Below are positions 22,440 through 32,660 of a DNA stretch of 64,000 nucleotides, piece by piece. Under the pieces are notes generated by a model, which had not been told where the DNA came from, searched no databases, and saw nothing but the letters and a program-made list of their open reading frames with translations. The stretch spans positions 16,285,501 through 16,349,500 of the forward strand of contig NC_084932.1 in assembly GCF_958298935.1 (NCBI RefSeq). Direction: 5' to 3'. The DNA is from Phragmites australis (taxonomy: Eukaryota; Streptophyta; Magnoliopsida; Poales; Poaceae). The position numbers and the translations under genes are program-made. Every line of letters begins with the position of its first letter. Positions within the stretch are counted from its first letter, which is position 1.

Positions 22440-23666
22440 TCTAACAGAGCCTACAATACCTCAAGTGGTCAGAGGTACCGATCACCTTTAACAAGGTTGA
22501 CCACCTATCTACAGTTCGACACCCTGGTCGATACCCGGTCGTGGTCGAACCTATTATCCTTAACATCATGATACATCGAACATTGGTTGATGGGGGTAGT
22601 TCACTTAGTCTCATATTTGCCAAGACGTTAGACAAGATGTGAATTTCATGGTCGGAGCTCAAGGCAGGAGTTGAGCCTTTTCATGGTATAACCCCAAATT
22701 CATCCAATATACCCCTTGGACAGATCGAGCTACTAGTCATGTTCAGAGAGCCTGACATCTTTCGTACAGAGAAATTAACCTTTGATGTTGTGGACTTTGA
22801 GATGGCTTACAATGTGATTCTAGGCTGCCCAATGCTAGGCAAGTTCGTGGCAGTGGTGCACTACGCGTATCAAACACTCAAGATTCTAGGCTCCAATGGG
22901 TTCATAATTGTCAATGGGGATCAGCGTGCAATGGTCAAGTGCAATAAGCAGAGCTTGGATATGGTCGAGCACTTCTACTGGGAGATAACTACTTCAAAAG
23001 GTACGGAGTCTAAGAGCTAGAAGCATGAAGCCGTTGTTGAGGTTGAGGATTCTAAGTTCTTAAGTCTTGCTGGCACTTCTAAGTTCAACGAGGCCACCAA
23101 AGGAGATTATAACGATAGAGCCAGGGACAAGAAGATTGATGATGGTGCCAAGGCAATACCCCTCGACCCATCTGAATCAGCCAAGGTGGTCAAGATAGGG
23201 GTTGACCTTAATTCCAAATAGAAACTCGAGCTCATCACTTTCCTTCGGGTGAATCGAGATATGTTTGCATGTATGCCCAGGGTCCCTAGGGAGGTTGACT
23301 GAGCATCGACTAGCTGTCAAACTCAACGAAAAACAACAAAGGTTTGCAGAGGATAGGAAGCAAGCTGTCCGGGAGGAGGTTGGCAAACTCCTAAAAGCGG
23401 ACTTCATTCGAGAGGTTTGTCATCCAATGTGGCTCGCAAATCCTATCCTCGTGAAGAAACCCAATGGCAGGTGGAGAATGAGTGTCGACTTTACCGAGCT
23501 CAACAAAGCCTATCCCAAGGATCCTTTTCCTCTTCCTCACATTGATCAGATCGTCGACTCTACGATGGGTTGTGCCTTACTGTGTTTACTAGATGCCTAT
23601 TCGGGGTACCACCAAATTAGCATGGGGGTGGAGGATGAGGAGAAATTTGCTTTTGTTACTCCCTTC
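22440..23666 (+). pseudogene. pol: Protease and partial RT of element F
   Basis: Protease active site TLVDGGSSLSLIF with the aspartate at 22589-22591, followed by a downstream domain block at 22739-23020 (FDVVDFEMAYNVILGCPMLG). RT starts about 23190; 23265-23666 reads a long open stretch with EVGKLLKADFIREVCHPMWL and SVDFTELNKAYPKDPFPLPH, ending in DAYSGYHQI and FAFVTPF. The catalytic Y-x-D-D would lie beyond the break and is lost. Confidence 0.88.
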
Positions 23667-23672
23667 GTGCCT
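23660..23672. other. Breakpoint between truncated elements F (+) and E (-)
   Basis: Left of about 23666 the sequence is RT of F. To the right it matches, in reverse complement, the internal region of B1 near 55785-55795. The short repeat TTCGTGCCTTCGTG at the join suggests microhomology-mediated joining. Each element lacks its 3' part here. Confidence 0.7.
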
Positions 23673-23997
23673 TCGTGCCGCACTTCTTTGTCCCCTTCGT
23701 AGGAGATGGCCAATTTTTCGAATGACCGAGGTACCGAGCCTTCCCATAGATCATAGCCGGTTTTGTTCCTTCCAGAGGAGAGGTGGCCTCAGGAATCTGG
23801 TAGTGGTAGACACATAGGGTAACTAAGGGGGGCCGGGTGAAGTAGTGGCAACCTCGTCGTTCCCGGTCATCGTGTACTCCTCGGGTTTGGCGTTGGTAGG
23901 GCCTCCTTCTAAATTTGTTCCAGATTTTTGACCCAACGAACTCCATCTGGAACCTTCGGGGATAAGCTCCGGAGGTGGTCCGCGACCCTTCGGGTTC

Positions 23998-24588
23998 TTA
24001 GCTGCTGCCCGGCTTCGGAGGCAATCCGTCTAAAGCCTGGCGACAGTGTGTCAGAGGCAAAGTGAAGGCTAGACACGAGAGGTGGTTCTCGACCCCCTCG
24101 GCCCTTAGCCACTGTTCGGCTCCGGAGGTAATCCATCCGGAGCCTGGCGACAGCGTGTCAAAGGCGAAGCTGAAGGCCAGATGGGAGAGGTGTTCCTCGA
24201 CCCCCTCATCCTTTAGCCACTGCCCGACTCTAGAGGTAATCCATCCGGAGTCTGGTGACGGACTGCCAGAGGCGAAGCCGAAGGCCGGACAGGAGAGGTG
24301 GTCCTCGAACCCCTCAGCCCTTAGCTGCAATTCAGCTCCGGAGGTAATCCATCCGGAGCCTGGCGACGGCGTGTCAGAGGAGAAGCCGAAGGCCAGACAA
24401 GAGAGGTGTTCCTCAAACCCCTCGTCCCTTAGCCGTCTCCTGGCTCCAGAGGTAATTCGTCTGGAGCTTGGCAACGGCGTGCCAGAAGCTGCTGCCCCTG
24501 CAACAAACATTTGGAGATTCCATACTATTTCCCGTGCTACGCAGAGTGGGCTTTTACTTAATATTAGCATAATCTTTATAAACGACAT
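23998..24588 (-). CDS. ORF of 36-residue repeats in element E (196 codons)
   Basis: Sense-strand frame of E, open over five 108-bp units. Each unit reads a version of RITSGAGQRLRAEGVEDHLS then LAFGFASDTPSPGSG. The same frame is open in B1 at 54943-55539, with the same number of units. The repeat is Gly/Ser/Pro-rich in one half and helical-looking in the other. No known domain. The N-terminal 40 residues differ from B1 because of a shift before the first repeat. Function unknown; the ORF may be open simply because one open unit was amplified. Confidence 0.4.
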   Translation of the reverse strand: MSFIKIMLILSKSPLCVAREIVWNLQMFVAGAAASGTPLPSSRRITSGARRRLRDEGFEEHLSCLAFGFSSDTPSPGSGWITSGAELQLRAEGFEDHLSCPAFGFASGSPSPDSGWITSRVGQWLKDEGVEEHLSHLAFSFAFDTLSPGSGWITSGAEQWLRAEGVENHLSCLAFTLPLTHCRQALDGLPPKPGSS

Positions 24589-24653
24589 ATGAATCGTGTC
24601 TTAGATGAGACTGTAGGGTAAATGACTTCACCTTTTACCATAGGTGTTTGAGT

Positions 24654-24747
24654 TACACGGGCCATACCTCTTCCTACGGGGAGGGGGATCTATAGCCCTT
24701 TACACGGGCCATACCTCTTCCTACGGGGAGGGGGATCTATAGCCCTT
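24654..24747. repeat. Perfect 47-bp tandem duplication
   Basis: Two identical 47-bp copies starting TACACGGGCCATACCTCTTC. B1 has a single copy of the corresponding sequence at about 54765-54810. Perfect identity within a decayed element points to a recent duplication or an assembly artefact. Confidence 0.9.
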
Positions 24748-24859
24748 TGATCACTTGGCTGTGTCTTTCAGAGGCTAGTGGGTTTCTCACTTCTGCGGTA
24801 CGGAGGAATTTGCCTTCAAGATGCCGGGGGGGGGGGGGTTGTTCGATCGGTCTTTTTAG

Positions 24860-25368
24860 AACTTCTCTGTTTGGCGGAGGTTTTTTGGAAGACATCCCCA
24901 TTCGTGGGGTTTTTTTGAAGACTCTTCATCCTGCAGAGGTTTTTACAAGGCTCTCCGTACTGTGGAGGTTTTGGAATTTTCTCTGTTTTGGTGGAGGTTT
25001 GGTAAGGCTCTCTGTTTTGGTAGAGGTTTTTGTAAGACGCTCTGTCTCGCAGAGGTTTTTGGATGTCTCTCCATTTTTGTCGGAGGCTTTGTAAGATTCT
25101 CCGTTTTTATCGAAGCTTTTGCAGGACTCTACATTTTTGCTGGAGGTTTTGTAGGGCTCTCCGTTTTTGTCGGAGGTTTTGTAGGACTCTCCGTTTTTGT
25201 TGGAGGTTTTGTAGGATTCTCCATTTTTGCCGGTGGTTTGGTAAGATTCCCGTTTTTGTCGGAGGTTTTGTAAGACTCTCTGTTCTTGCTGGAGGTTTTG
25301 TAGGTCTCTCCGTTTTTGCTAGAGGTTTTGTAGGTCTCTCCGTTTTTATCGGAGATTTGGTAGGTCTC
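24860..25368 (-). repeat. 30-bp hairpin array of element E, part 1
   Basis: About 17 units whose minus-strand consensus is ACCTCCG-GCAAAAA-CGGAG followed by AGTCTTACAAA. CTCCG and CGGAG flank a 7-nt A-rich loop, so each unit can fold. The array resumes at 29100 after insertion G. The 81-codon minus-strand frame at 25374-25129 is produced by the 30-bp (10-codon) period. Confidence 0.88.
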
Positions 25369-25618
25369 TGCCACGTCCCAATTTCTTAATCACACATTTA
25401 ATCAAAATGATGCTTCTTAAGCATTATGTTTAAATTTTACGTAATGGTAATTCGGAGCGCTAATGCACTTCATTAATAATCATTTGGATAAGAGGGAAAG
25501 TTGGGGGTGAAAATAATGGAAAATGCATTGAAAATACCCATTTTCTCTACCATGTGGGCCCCACATGTGGCCCCACTCCTCACCCACTCCCTCTCTCAAG
25601 TGGGCAGCACCCCACCTG

Positions 25619-25745
25619 CTCTCTCTCTCTCTCTCCCCCCCCTCCCACACTCCACCACATCCTCACCAAGTGCAGCTCACAGCTGTAGCTCTCCCTCCCT
25701 CTCTCACTTAAGCTCAAGCTCTCTCTCTCTCTCTCTCTCCCTTTC
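25619..25745. repeat. CT-rich microsatellite in solo LTR G
   Basis: Several (CT)n runs with a C run, in the left third of the LTR. Frames of 61-96 codons here are low-complexity artefacts. Confidence 0.8.
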
Positions 25746-27229
25746 TTCCCAAAATCTGAGCTCAAGTGGAGGATTCAAGGTATGCATGTAGTACCATTGC
25801 ATTCTCTAGCTCATAAGCTAGTCATCTATCCAATCCATTTTTCGTTTTCGTGGAAGAATCGAGTAGTTCTTAAAGTTCTTGGCATTCTTGAGCTTTTTGG
25901 AGCAAAAATGGAGTTTTGGTCGAATCTGAGCTCTAGAGTCGTGTTGGTAGTTGATGAGAAAGTTCTAGTACCCTTGGACTATCCCTGACATGTTCCATTT
26001 AGGTTTGGAAAAGATCGCAACTCGAATCAACCAAAAATCCACTCGAGAACAGCTTTTTTGGGCTAACTCGGATACTCCGGACTCACCCAAATACTCCGGT
26101 AGAATGTTTCTAATGAATTGTGTTCAAAATTGGTTAGGGTTTAGGGTGTGAGTTTGGTTTAGGATCCCTTGGATAGGGCATGTACACATTTGTGTAGCAC
26201 ATATTTGTAAAAATGAGTCAAAACACCTATGTGGAAAAATCGTGAAGAAACCAAGTCTATATCGCTCGGATTATCCGGCCAAGCCCGGAGACTCTGGGTA
26301 GTTATGTGATCGTGTAGCCGAGAGCTTCGTTCAGAACCTCACTCGGAGTGTCCGGCACATCCCGGATAGTCCGGACCAACCCGGAGGTTCTGAGTCAAGT
26401 TAAAATAATGCTAATCGAGAGCCTTTCCCGGAGGATGGCCCGAAGACTCCGGAACCCGGATAACTCGGATTCACCTGGATACTTCGGGCCAGTCAAATAA
26501 AAAGTAGTAACCGAGCATCTCTTCCAAAGAGTCACCCGGAGGGTCCGAGCCCGGATACTCTGAACCAGTCCGGATACTTTGGATGGCTGTTATTTTCCGG
26601 TTTTCGTTTAGATTGTTTAATATTGCATTGATTCGTATATCTTATACTTCTAGCATGTTGTTAAGCATTGTGGCATGCATTGTTGCACTTTATTCATACT
26701 CATGACATTGCACGCGTTATTTTTTTTAGAGGATGTTGAGCCGGTGATCCAGGAGAGCGAGGAAAACTTTGGGCAGCCACCTGAATAGCAAGGCAAGCAT
26801 CTAACATATTGCACGCTATCAGTTGAATTAAATGAAGTCTAAATATTGATAAACTATGCTTATGTATAGGTTTGCATGTATAGGGAGTTGATGTCGGGAA
26901 CAAATGGGTAGAACCTACGTCAATTGCATTCTTCTACCTTGATGACTTGTTCATCCACGTTTCTTGTAGCTTTGAGATGATGTTATGTCTAGGTACAAGT
27001 TCGACTTATATGCTTAGCCATGCTTAGGTCTTTCGGTAGAAGTCAAACGATGACGTACGTTTTCCGTTGTTCGTGAGCATAGGATTTACTTTGTCGCACA
27101 AATACATGGTTGAGGGTGTTATGGTTGGTTGAGTGGTGAGTATGAGACGAGATGTGGGCGGTGTTAGGGGTGTCATCTGATAGGTGTAGAGTGCCCGATC
27201 TTTCGGCGAGTGATGATAATTTCGATTAG

Positions 27230-27925
27230 TGGTCGTCGACCCTCACGATCCGACTACGACGAGCAAGCCCGAAGCGCCAATGCAATCGCTGAACCAACTT
27301 CCGATGGATATTAACCTTGCGGTAAACAAGATCAACCTGATCACGAGGATCAATTCTTGCAAGCAATCGAAGAACGAGCAAGAATTAGAGGCGAGCAATC
27401 TGATGTATTGCACGAAGGTGGAGTTCTGAATTCACGTTGAAGGACGGATTGTAGCTAGGCTATCAATTAAACAAAACTCAAGTAAAATAGGGGGCGCAGC
27501 CCCTGGTTTTATAGGGTGGAAAAGAGGGGGCGCAGCCCCTAGGGCCGGCTAGGAGAGGGAGAGGCACGCACCCCTAGGGGCGCCCTCCTTTGGGCCGCCT
27601 TGGCCAGATTGGCCCAAGTTGGTCCACATCAGTCTTTAGGTCTTCTGTTGGTCAAACTGAGCTTCTGGGCCTTCATTCTTCAGCACCAAAACAATCTTTA
27701 ATTCTCGTGCACGGGCCCGAGTCATTGGCCTAGCTGGTGGCGCCTGGATTGATGGAGATGGCGTGTGGACTTGGGCTGATGGAGATGGCACCTGGGCTGG
27801 AGTGGATGGCGTCTGGGCTGATATATAGGTGTCGATGTCCTCATCATCATCTTCCCTCAAGGAAAGTCCGGGGGCAGTTCGGGAAGGGTACCCGGACACC
27901 GTAGGCTGCTTGAATCATTTAAGGC
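27230..27925 (-). mobile_element. Fragment of a chromovirus-like Gypsy: pol C-terminus plus LTR
   Basis: On the minus strand, 27899-27636 reads a proline-rich tail ending in PPARPMTRARARELK, the style of plant chromovirus polyprotein C-termini, followed by a stop and a TG...CA unit of 402 bp (27631-27230) with a CCTATAAAACC promoter-like box. The rest of the element is absent. It interrupts solo LTR G. No target duplication recognised. Confidence 0.6.
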
Positions 27926-29099
27926 CGTCTGTCAGTACAGTTGTCTTTAGCACTTACCTTACTCACCACATGCTGATCTAATGGTAAGACGAGCCGAATA
28001 CCTTCGTAGCTGTGGCTTTGTGGGGCCTGAACATCGACGGTGTGAGCGTGCGGGCTTGTAAGTGGTACTAGTTTGGTTCGGGAGTAGTTCTAATACCGCC
28101 GCGTTGAGCGATGCATGCCGCACACGGTTGGGGCTAGATGGGAAAGGTTGACACGGGTACCCCCTTATGTGTACTTTAGTTGGTGGCACAAGCCGTATGG
28201 TCCCCGAGTCGTGTGGGTCCAGGAGTATTCCCTTGCAGGGTGTAAAAACAGTTCGAACTGCCACGCTCTCGGTCATGAGCATGCTATGGTTTCATTTGTA
28301 TCGGTCATAGAGTTCTCACTTGTGGATGATGGTTCAGATATGTGGTTCATGGTTCGGATATGTGTGAGGTGGTCGAGATGGCACTTGTTATACATTGATA
28401 CTATTGTGGTTACAGTTGCATATGATCAATTGGTAGTTGCAGGGTAATTTCATATATGTTGGTTAAGTTAGTTGCTCACACATATATCTAGGTTGCTTAC
28501 TGCTTTAATTAACTTAACTGCAAGTTTATATTTTTGCAAACAGCTCAATGCATATCCTTAGAGTCGGGATATTATATATCCATATTGTGTAGGTCTTGCG
28601 AGTACCTTCGTACTTAGGGTGCTGCCCATAAGTTGATGTAGGTACTCCGGCTGCTGAGGAAGGGACTGTGTTTGGCTACTTTGTGCCTGCCGATCAGGGT
28701 GGTAGGCAGGAGTAGTTCATCCTACTCCGAAGCTTGAGCTTTTGGAGTGGAGCCTAAGGGCATGTGGCTCCACTCTCTTTTGTTGTCTAGTTTATTCTTT
28801 CCACTGCGTAGATCTTTGGATAGTTAGGAGTTGATGGATTTTTGTCTCCTCCTAGCTCGCTTTTGTTATAAATTGTTGGAATTAGTTGTCTGCTTAATTT
28901 TTGTAATATAAATGTTTATTACTTGGTCTTTATTAAGCTATGTTATGATGTACTATGTTGGAGGCATGTGTTCCGATCCTTGGGCACAAAACACGTGTCG
29001 AGACTACTGGAACAGGATTCTGGTTAATCATCGAGGTTGGATCATGAATAATGATCCTCTTGATGATTAATTAGAATATTGTTTGGATGGTTCCTCACA

Positions 29100-29285
29100 G
29101 TCTCTCCATTTTTGCCGGAGGTTTTATAAGTCTCTCCGTTTTTGTTAGAGATTTTGTAAGTCTCTCCATTTTTATCAGAGGTTTTGTAAGTCTCTCTGTT
29201 TTTGTTGGAGGTTATTTAGGACTCCGTTTTTGCCAGAGGTTTGGTAAGATTTTCCGTTTTTGTCGGAGGTTTTGTATCCCTTTTT
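29100..29285 (-). repeat. 30-bp hairpin array of element E, part 2
   Basis: About six more units of the array interrupted by G. The join of the two parts restores the array phase when G and one GTCTC are removed. Confidence 0.85.
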
Positions 29286-29289
29286 GCAT

Positions 29290-30180
29290 GTATTAGTGCC
29301 GAAGGCTCTACACACTATCGGAGCTACGCAATACCTTCTAGCAAACCTAGGTAGTCTTGCCTTCTAGGTGACTTAGGCATGCTACACCCGTGGTGTGTAG
29401 GCTTGTCGTGCTCTCGAGGAAATGCCCTGGGTGCACCGCAACACTGTCCACCAAGGGTCTGCCCTGGCGTGTGGCATTTATACGACCGAAGCTATGCAAT
29501 ACCTTCTAGGAAACCTAGGCTTGATGCCTTCGTGGTGACCTAGGCATGCTACGCTCGCGGTATATAAGCATATCATGCAACGAGGATTTCTTGCGACAGT
29601 ATTCCTCAGAGCACCATATCCTCACATCAAGGTCATCCCTTGATATGCAGTGTCCTCAATACTGAGGTTACGTAATGCCTTCCAGGACACCCTAGCATAA
29701 TCTGCCCTCTGGGCGACCTAAGCACATTATGCTGCTGCAGGTGTGTGGGCTCCACTGCCTACCAGTGCAAAGCCTACCCTCCAGGAAATCTTTTCACGTG
29801 ACTTTAGGTTTAGGCAAGCAATGCTTACAGGTGCGTGGGCATGTCACGCCCCCCCCCCCCCCGAAGATATCTTTCGGGGGTGCCGCAACTACATTACCAA
29901 GGAAGTCCCTTAATAACCCGCATCTACACTCTGTCGAAGCTATGCAACGTCTTCCAGGAAACCTAGGCTTGATGCCTTCGTGTTGATCTAGGCTTGCTAT
30001 GCTGGAGGTGTGTAGGCATGTCATGCAACGAGGATTCCTTGTGATAGCATTCCTCAGAGCACCGCATCTTCGCCTTTGAGGACATCCCCTGGGCGTGGCT
30101 TCAAAACTACTGAGGCTATGTAATGCCTTTGAGGACACCTTAGCATACTCTGCTCTCTAGGTGACCTAGGCATGCGGCGC
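29290..30180 (-). repeat. About 175-bp tandem array of element E
   Basis: Five to six diverged units sharing (on the minus strand) GCCTAGGTCACCTGGAAGGC, then GTTTCCTGGAAGGTATTGC and a CTCGATAGTGTGTAG tail. The same array is at 52560-53420 in B1 and 62100-63250 in C. A 14-base C run lies at about 29850. Confidence 0.8.
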
Positions 30181-30545
30181 GGCTGTAGGCATGGGTTTTT
30201 GCATGGTTATGTACTAGTTAAGTTTTGCAGTCTATTGTTAGCACTAAGCAGCTAATTGCAGTGTAAGACATAGCTAGGTTAGATGACTATTCATAACTCA
30301 TGTCAAATGAAGATGTAACTTAAGTTCTACTGCTTATTGCTAAACAGGGATATAATTTAGATTTACCATTTCTACATAGGGCTATCTGTTGTAAAAACTT
30401 CTACCAGTAAAGTTGGTGGCCTTCAACATATTTTGATCGTGTTGTACGAAAGATAGACCAGCTAGGTAAACTATCGATAGGTAGTAGTGGGCGTACCTTT
30501 GCCAGAATAAGGCCTCTATTATGAGGCTTGAAGGCCTCCAAGCCC
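30181..30545 (-). other. Conserved non-coding spacer of element E
   Basis: Matches B1 at about 52230-52555 and C at about 61850-62110. No gene seen. Confidence 0.7.
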
Positions 30546-30760
30546 ACGGCTAGGCCGGGAGAGGTGGTCCTTGACCCCTTCGGTCCTTAGCTATTGCCCG
30601 GCCCCGGAGGTAATTCGTCGAGAGCCTGGCGACGGTGTGTGTCGGAGGTGAAGCCTAAGGCTAGTCGAGAGAGGTGGTCCTCGACCCCCTCAGCCCTTAT
30701 CTGTTGCTTGGCTCCGAAGGTAATCCATTCGGAGCTTAGTGACGGTGTTCTCCAACTCAG
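30546..30760 (-). repeat. Two 108-bp repeat units after gag in element E
   Basis: Same unit as the 5-copy array at 23998-24500. Equivalent pairs lie at about 51980-52200 in B1 and 61610-61800 in C. Confidence 0.75.
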
Positions 30761-30924
30761 TCCTCGTTTCTGGGATATTGCACCGTCGCTGGCAGAGTTG
30801 GTGGCGATGGAGCGGGGTCGGAGGGCCAGGGATTTGCCCTAGGCTTTCTAACCCCTGTGCTGTTCCCCGGTTCCCTCTGTGGCCAGGTATCCTACTTATT
30901 TTTCGAGGTACTCCTCCCGAAAGG

Positions 30925-31518
30925 TTATGAGGGCTCGACAGTTGTTGGTGTTATTGTCGCGCCCTGGTCCGTGCAGGATACACCCGTATGCCGCCGGGGG
31001 TACCAGAGCTTGTGGTTGACGTTGAGGTCGCTGCTGGGGGCCACGTGCCCCAAAGCCCATGGTTTCCCTAGGGCCTCATTTCCTTTAGGGAGACCGTCGA
31101 GGTCATCTGGTGAGCCAGTTTTGAGAGCCAGAGTGGCTTCGACTATGCCTCCCTGGACGAGTTGGACTTGGAGTTCCCTATGCATGGCTGGTGTCATGAG
31201 GGCTACGTCGAGGGTGCTGGCTGGGTCTACGCACTTTGAAGCCTTGCACCTCCTCAGAATCCTCTTTCGCCAGGGGGCCCGAGGAGGACGCCGGGTAGAC
31301 AAATTCTCCGAAGATGTTGGCTCGCCTGGGGCATCCCATGTGCTATCAAAGGAGACACCTTGGGACCAAGTCCAGGTAGGACCATTCTTGGGTTCGACCG
31401 CCCAGAGCCATTGGAAAGCGGCCTGCTTGGCTGCGACCTCGGCCGCGACCTCTCCTGGTGCAGCGAGGTCTTCGCCATGCAGAGGCTGGAAGGCCTCTGT
31501 GCCGTTTGGAGTTTCCAT
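30925..31518 (-). CDS. gag: gag-like ORF of element E (197 codons)
   Basis: Open frame in the gag position of the non-autonomous family: METPNGTEAFQPLHGEDLAA at the start, then an ALMTPAMHRELQVQLVQGG block and SPDDLDGLPKGNEALGKPWA, both also present in B1 and C. It is followed in another frame by the zinc knuckle (about 30985-30940), where the third ligand His is replaced by Asn (CILHGPGRDNNTNNC). The gag core seen in element A is not found. Most likely a partial structural protein, and packaging would rely on a partner's Gag. Confidence 0.55.
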   Translation of the reverse strand: METPNGTEAFQPLHGEDLAAPGEVAAEVAAKQAAFQWLWAVEPKNGPTWTWSQGVSFDSTWDAPGEPTSSENLSTRRPPRAPWRKRILRRCKASKCVDPASTLDVALMTPAMHRELQVQLVQGGIVEATLALKTGSPDDLDGLPKGNEALGKPWALGHVAPSSDLNVNHKLWYPRRHTGVSCTDQGATITPTTVEPS

Positions 31519-31713
31519 ACCGACCTAAGGTTTTGGGTTTGTTAAGGCTGGAGGAACGCTGTCCCATACGGCAGCGGTGCTGGAGGGTACACGTGGTGTG
31601 CATGGCTGAGACAGCCATGCATATGGTTCCATGGTTGCAATGGTGGATATGGCGGCTAGCGCGTTGGTGGTTTTTCTGGTGGATTCCTACCTCTTTAGCA
31701 CTTCTGTGTTTGT

Positions 31714-31731
31714 TCCCCACCGACGACGCCA
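31714..31731 (-). other. Primer-binding site of element E
   Basis: On the minus strand TGGCGTCGTCGGTGGGGA, one base inside the LTR. It agrees at 14 of 18 positions with the tRNA-Asp-type site TGGCGCCGTTGCCGGGGA used by Athila/Tat elements. This is the best-preserved site of the family in the window. Confidence 0.65.
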
Positions 31732-31732
31732 C

Positions 31733-32660
31733 TGTTGGAGCAAGAGATCGTCTTACCCCAGCAAGTACGGTGAGAGTTTCTTCTAAGGAGGAGACTCAGG
31801 CTTGGAGACGAAGTTTGAGAGGAAGAAACACCACAAATGTATTGATAGTAGAAAAATGGATCGGTCTGGGAGAGTATCACAACGTGGTTGAACACTTGGG
31901 CACCTTTGTGTACTGTGTGTTGCCTTGAGCATTCTCCTTGTGACCTCCCTTTCCATATGACTACTACCCCCTATTTATAGGGTGATACGGAGCTTAGTGT
32001 GTAAGTTATCACGATGTATAAATTTTTAGGACCAGACCGAATTACTGGGCCTTATCCTGGATAACTAATTTTTATCCTCGATAGATGATAAATATCTACC
32101 ATAGTAACTATTATGGTGCCTACACCCTTTGGGGTGAGTCGGTCGCCAATTGCGATCCGGCGCCGCACTGTGAGGGGTGTCAGGATAACCTAGGTATTTA
32201 ATGCCGGTCACTTCTTTACATGCAAAGGATGACCGGTATTCCCCTTCTAGCTGATCTTTCTTGAGACTTGATGACTCATCCTGTAGCCTTTGGGAAGTCT
32301 GCCCGAGCCTCGAAGATAGAGACCCTAGGAGGTGGAGGCTTCGGGGGGCATGGCTCCGGGAGATGGAGGCATCGGGAGGCATGCTCCCTGGGCATGGCCT
32401 AGCTGAGCCATTCATCTCCCATCGCGTCACGTCGAGTTGGCTATAGGGGGTGTCCTTTTCTTCATTGATATTATCTCCGGAGGCTGGCTATATCTTTAGG
32501 CTTCGGAAGGCCGCATGGGCACCGGAGGGGTGGCCCGAAGGGGTCCGCAGCTTCTGAGGGCTAGGTCTCCTACTGAGAGTTCGGAGGCCGAAGGCTTCGG
32601 AGGGATCTTTGATAGCGATGGTCAACCATTATCCTCATGCTAATCTATTTTCCCCCAATA
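31733..32660 (-). repeat. 5' LTR of element E, mosaic of A-type and B-type sequence
   Basis: 928 bp on the minus strand, ending CCAACA at 31733. The first third (32660 to about 32430) is of the B1/C type (TATTGGGGGAAAATAGATTA). The middle (about 32400-32200) carries the 31-bp minisatellite units and the following block of element A. The rest is common to all. The TATA box is at 31972-31979 (minus). Confidence 0.85.
31972..31979 (-). promoter_or_regulatory. TATA box of element E LTR
   Basis: TATAAATA on the minus strand in the same context as in the other family LTRs (CCCTATAAATAGGG). Confidence 0.75.

Larger units (their letters stand above)
19700..23666 (+). mobile_element. Element F: 5' part of a Tat-type Ty3/Gypsy retrotransposon, truncated in RT
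   Basis: LTR end, primer-binding site, gag, protease and the N-terminal half of RT in order. The element stops abruptly inside RT after the TPF of the ITPFG-type motif, where minus-strand element E begins. RNase H, integrase and the 3' LTR are missing. The RT block WLANPILVKKPNGRWRMSVD is close in style to element A, but gag and LTR are different, so F is a separate family. Confidence 0.88.
25369..29099 (+). mobile_element. Element G: solo LTR of a long-LTR Gypsy element (Tekay-like)
   Basis: Begins TGCCACGTCCCAAT and ends GGTTCCTCACA, flanked on both sides by GTCTC (25364-25368 and 29100-29104), a perfect 5-bp target duplication inside the hairpin array. No gag or pol of its own and no second LTR copy seen, so it is a solo LTR of about 3 kb plus a nested fragment at 27230-27925. 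Assignment to Tekay/Del chromoviruses rests on LTR length and remembered terminal style, so it is tentative. It has a CT microsatellite at 25620-25745. Confidence 0.75.
23667..32660 (-). mobile_element. Element E: non-autonomous Gypsy of the B family, 3'-truncated
   Basis: Reading on the minus strand: 5' LTR (32660-31733), primer-binding site, gag, 108-bp repeats, the roughly 175-bp array, 30-bp hairpin array, 5-unit 108-bp array, then the break at 23667. This order matches B1 from 50100 to about 55800. No RT, RNase H or integrase is present. The 3' end (antisense ORF, polypurine tract, 3' LTR) is missing. Solo LTR G is inserted in the hairpin array. Confidence 0.88.

Noticed and set aside
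30857..31528. 223-codon plus-strand ORF
   Set aside because: It is the complement of the gag-like ORF on the minus (sense) strand of element E and has no recognisable composition or domain.
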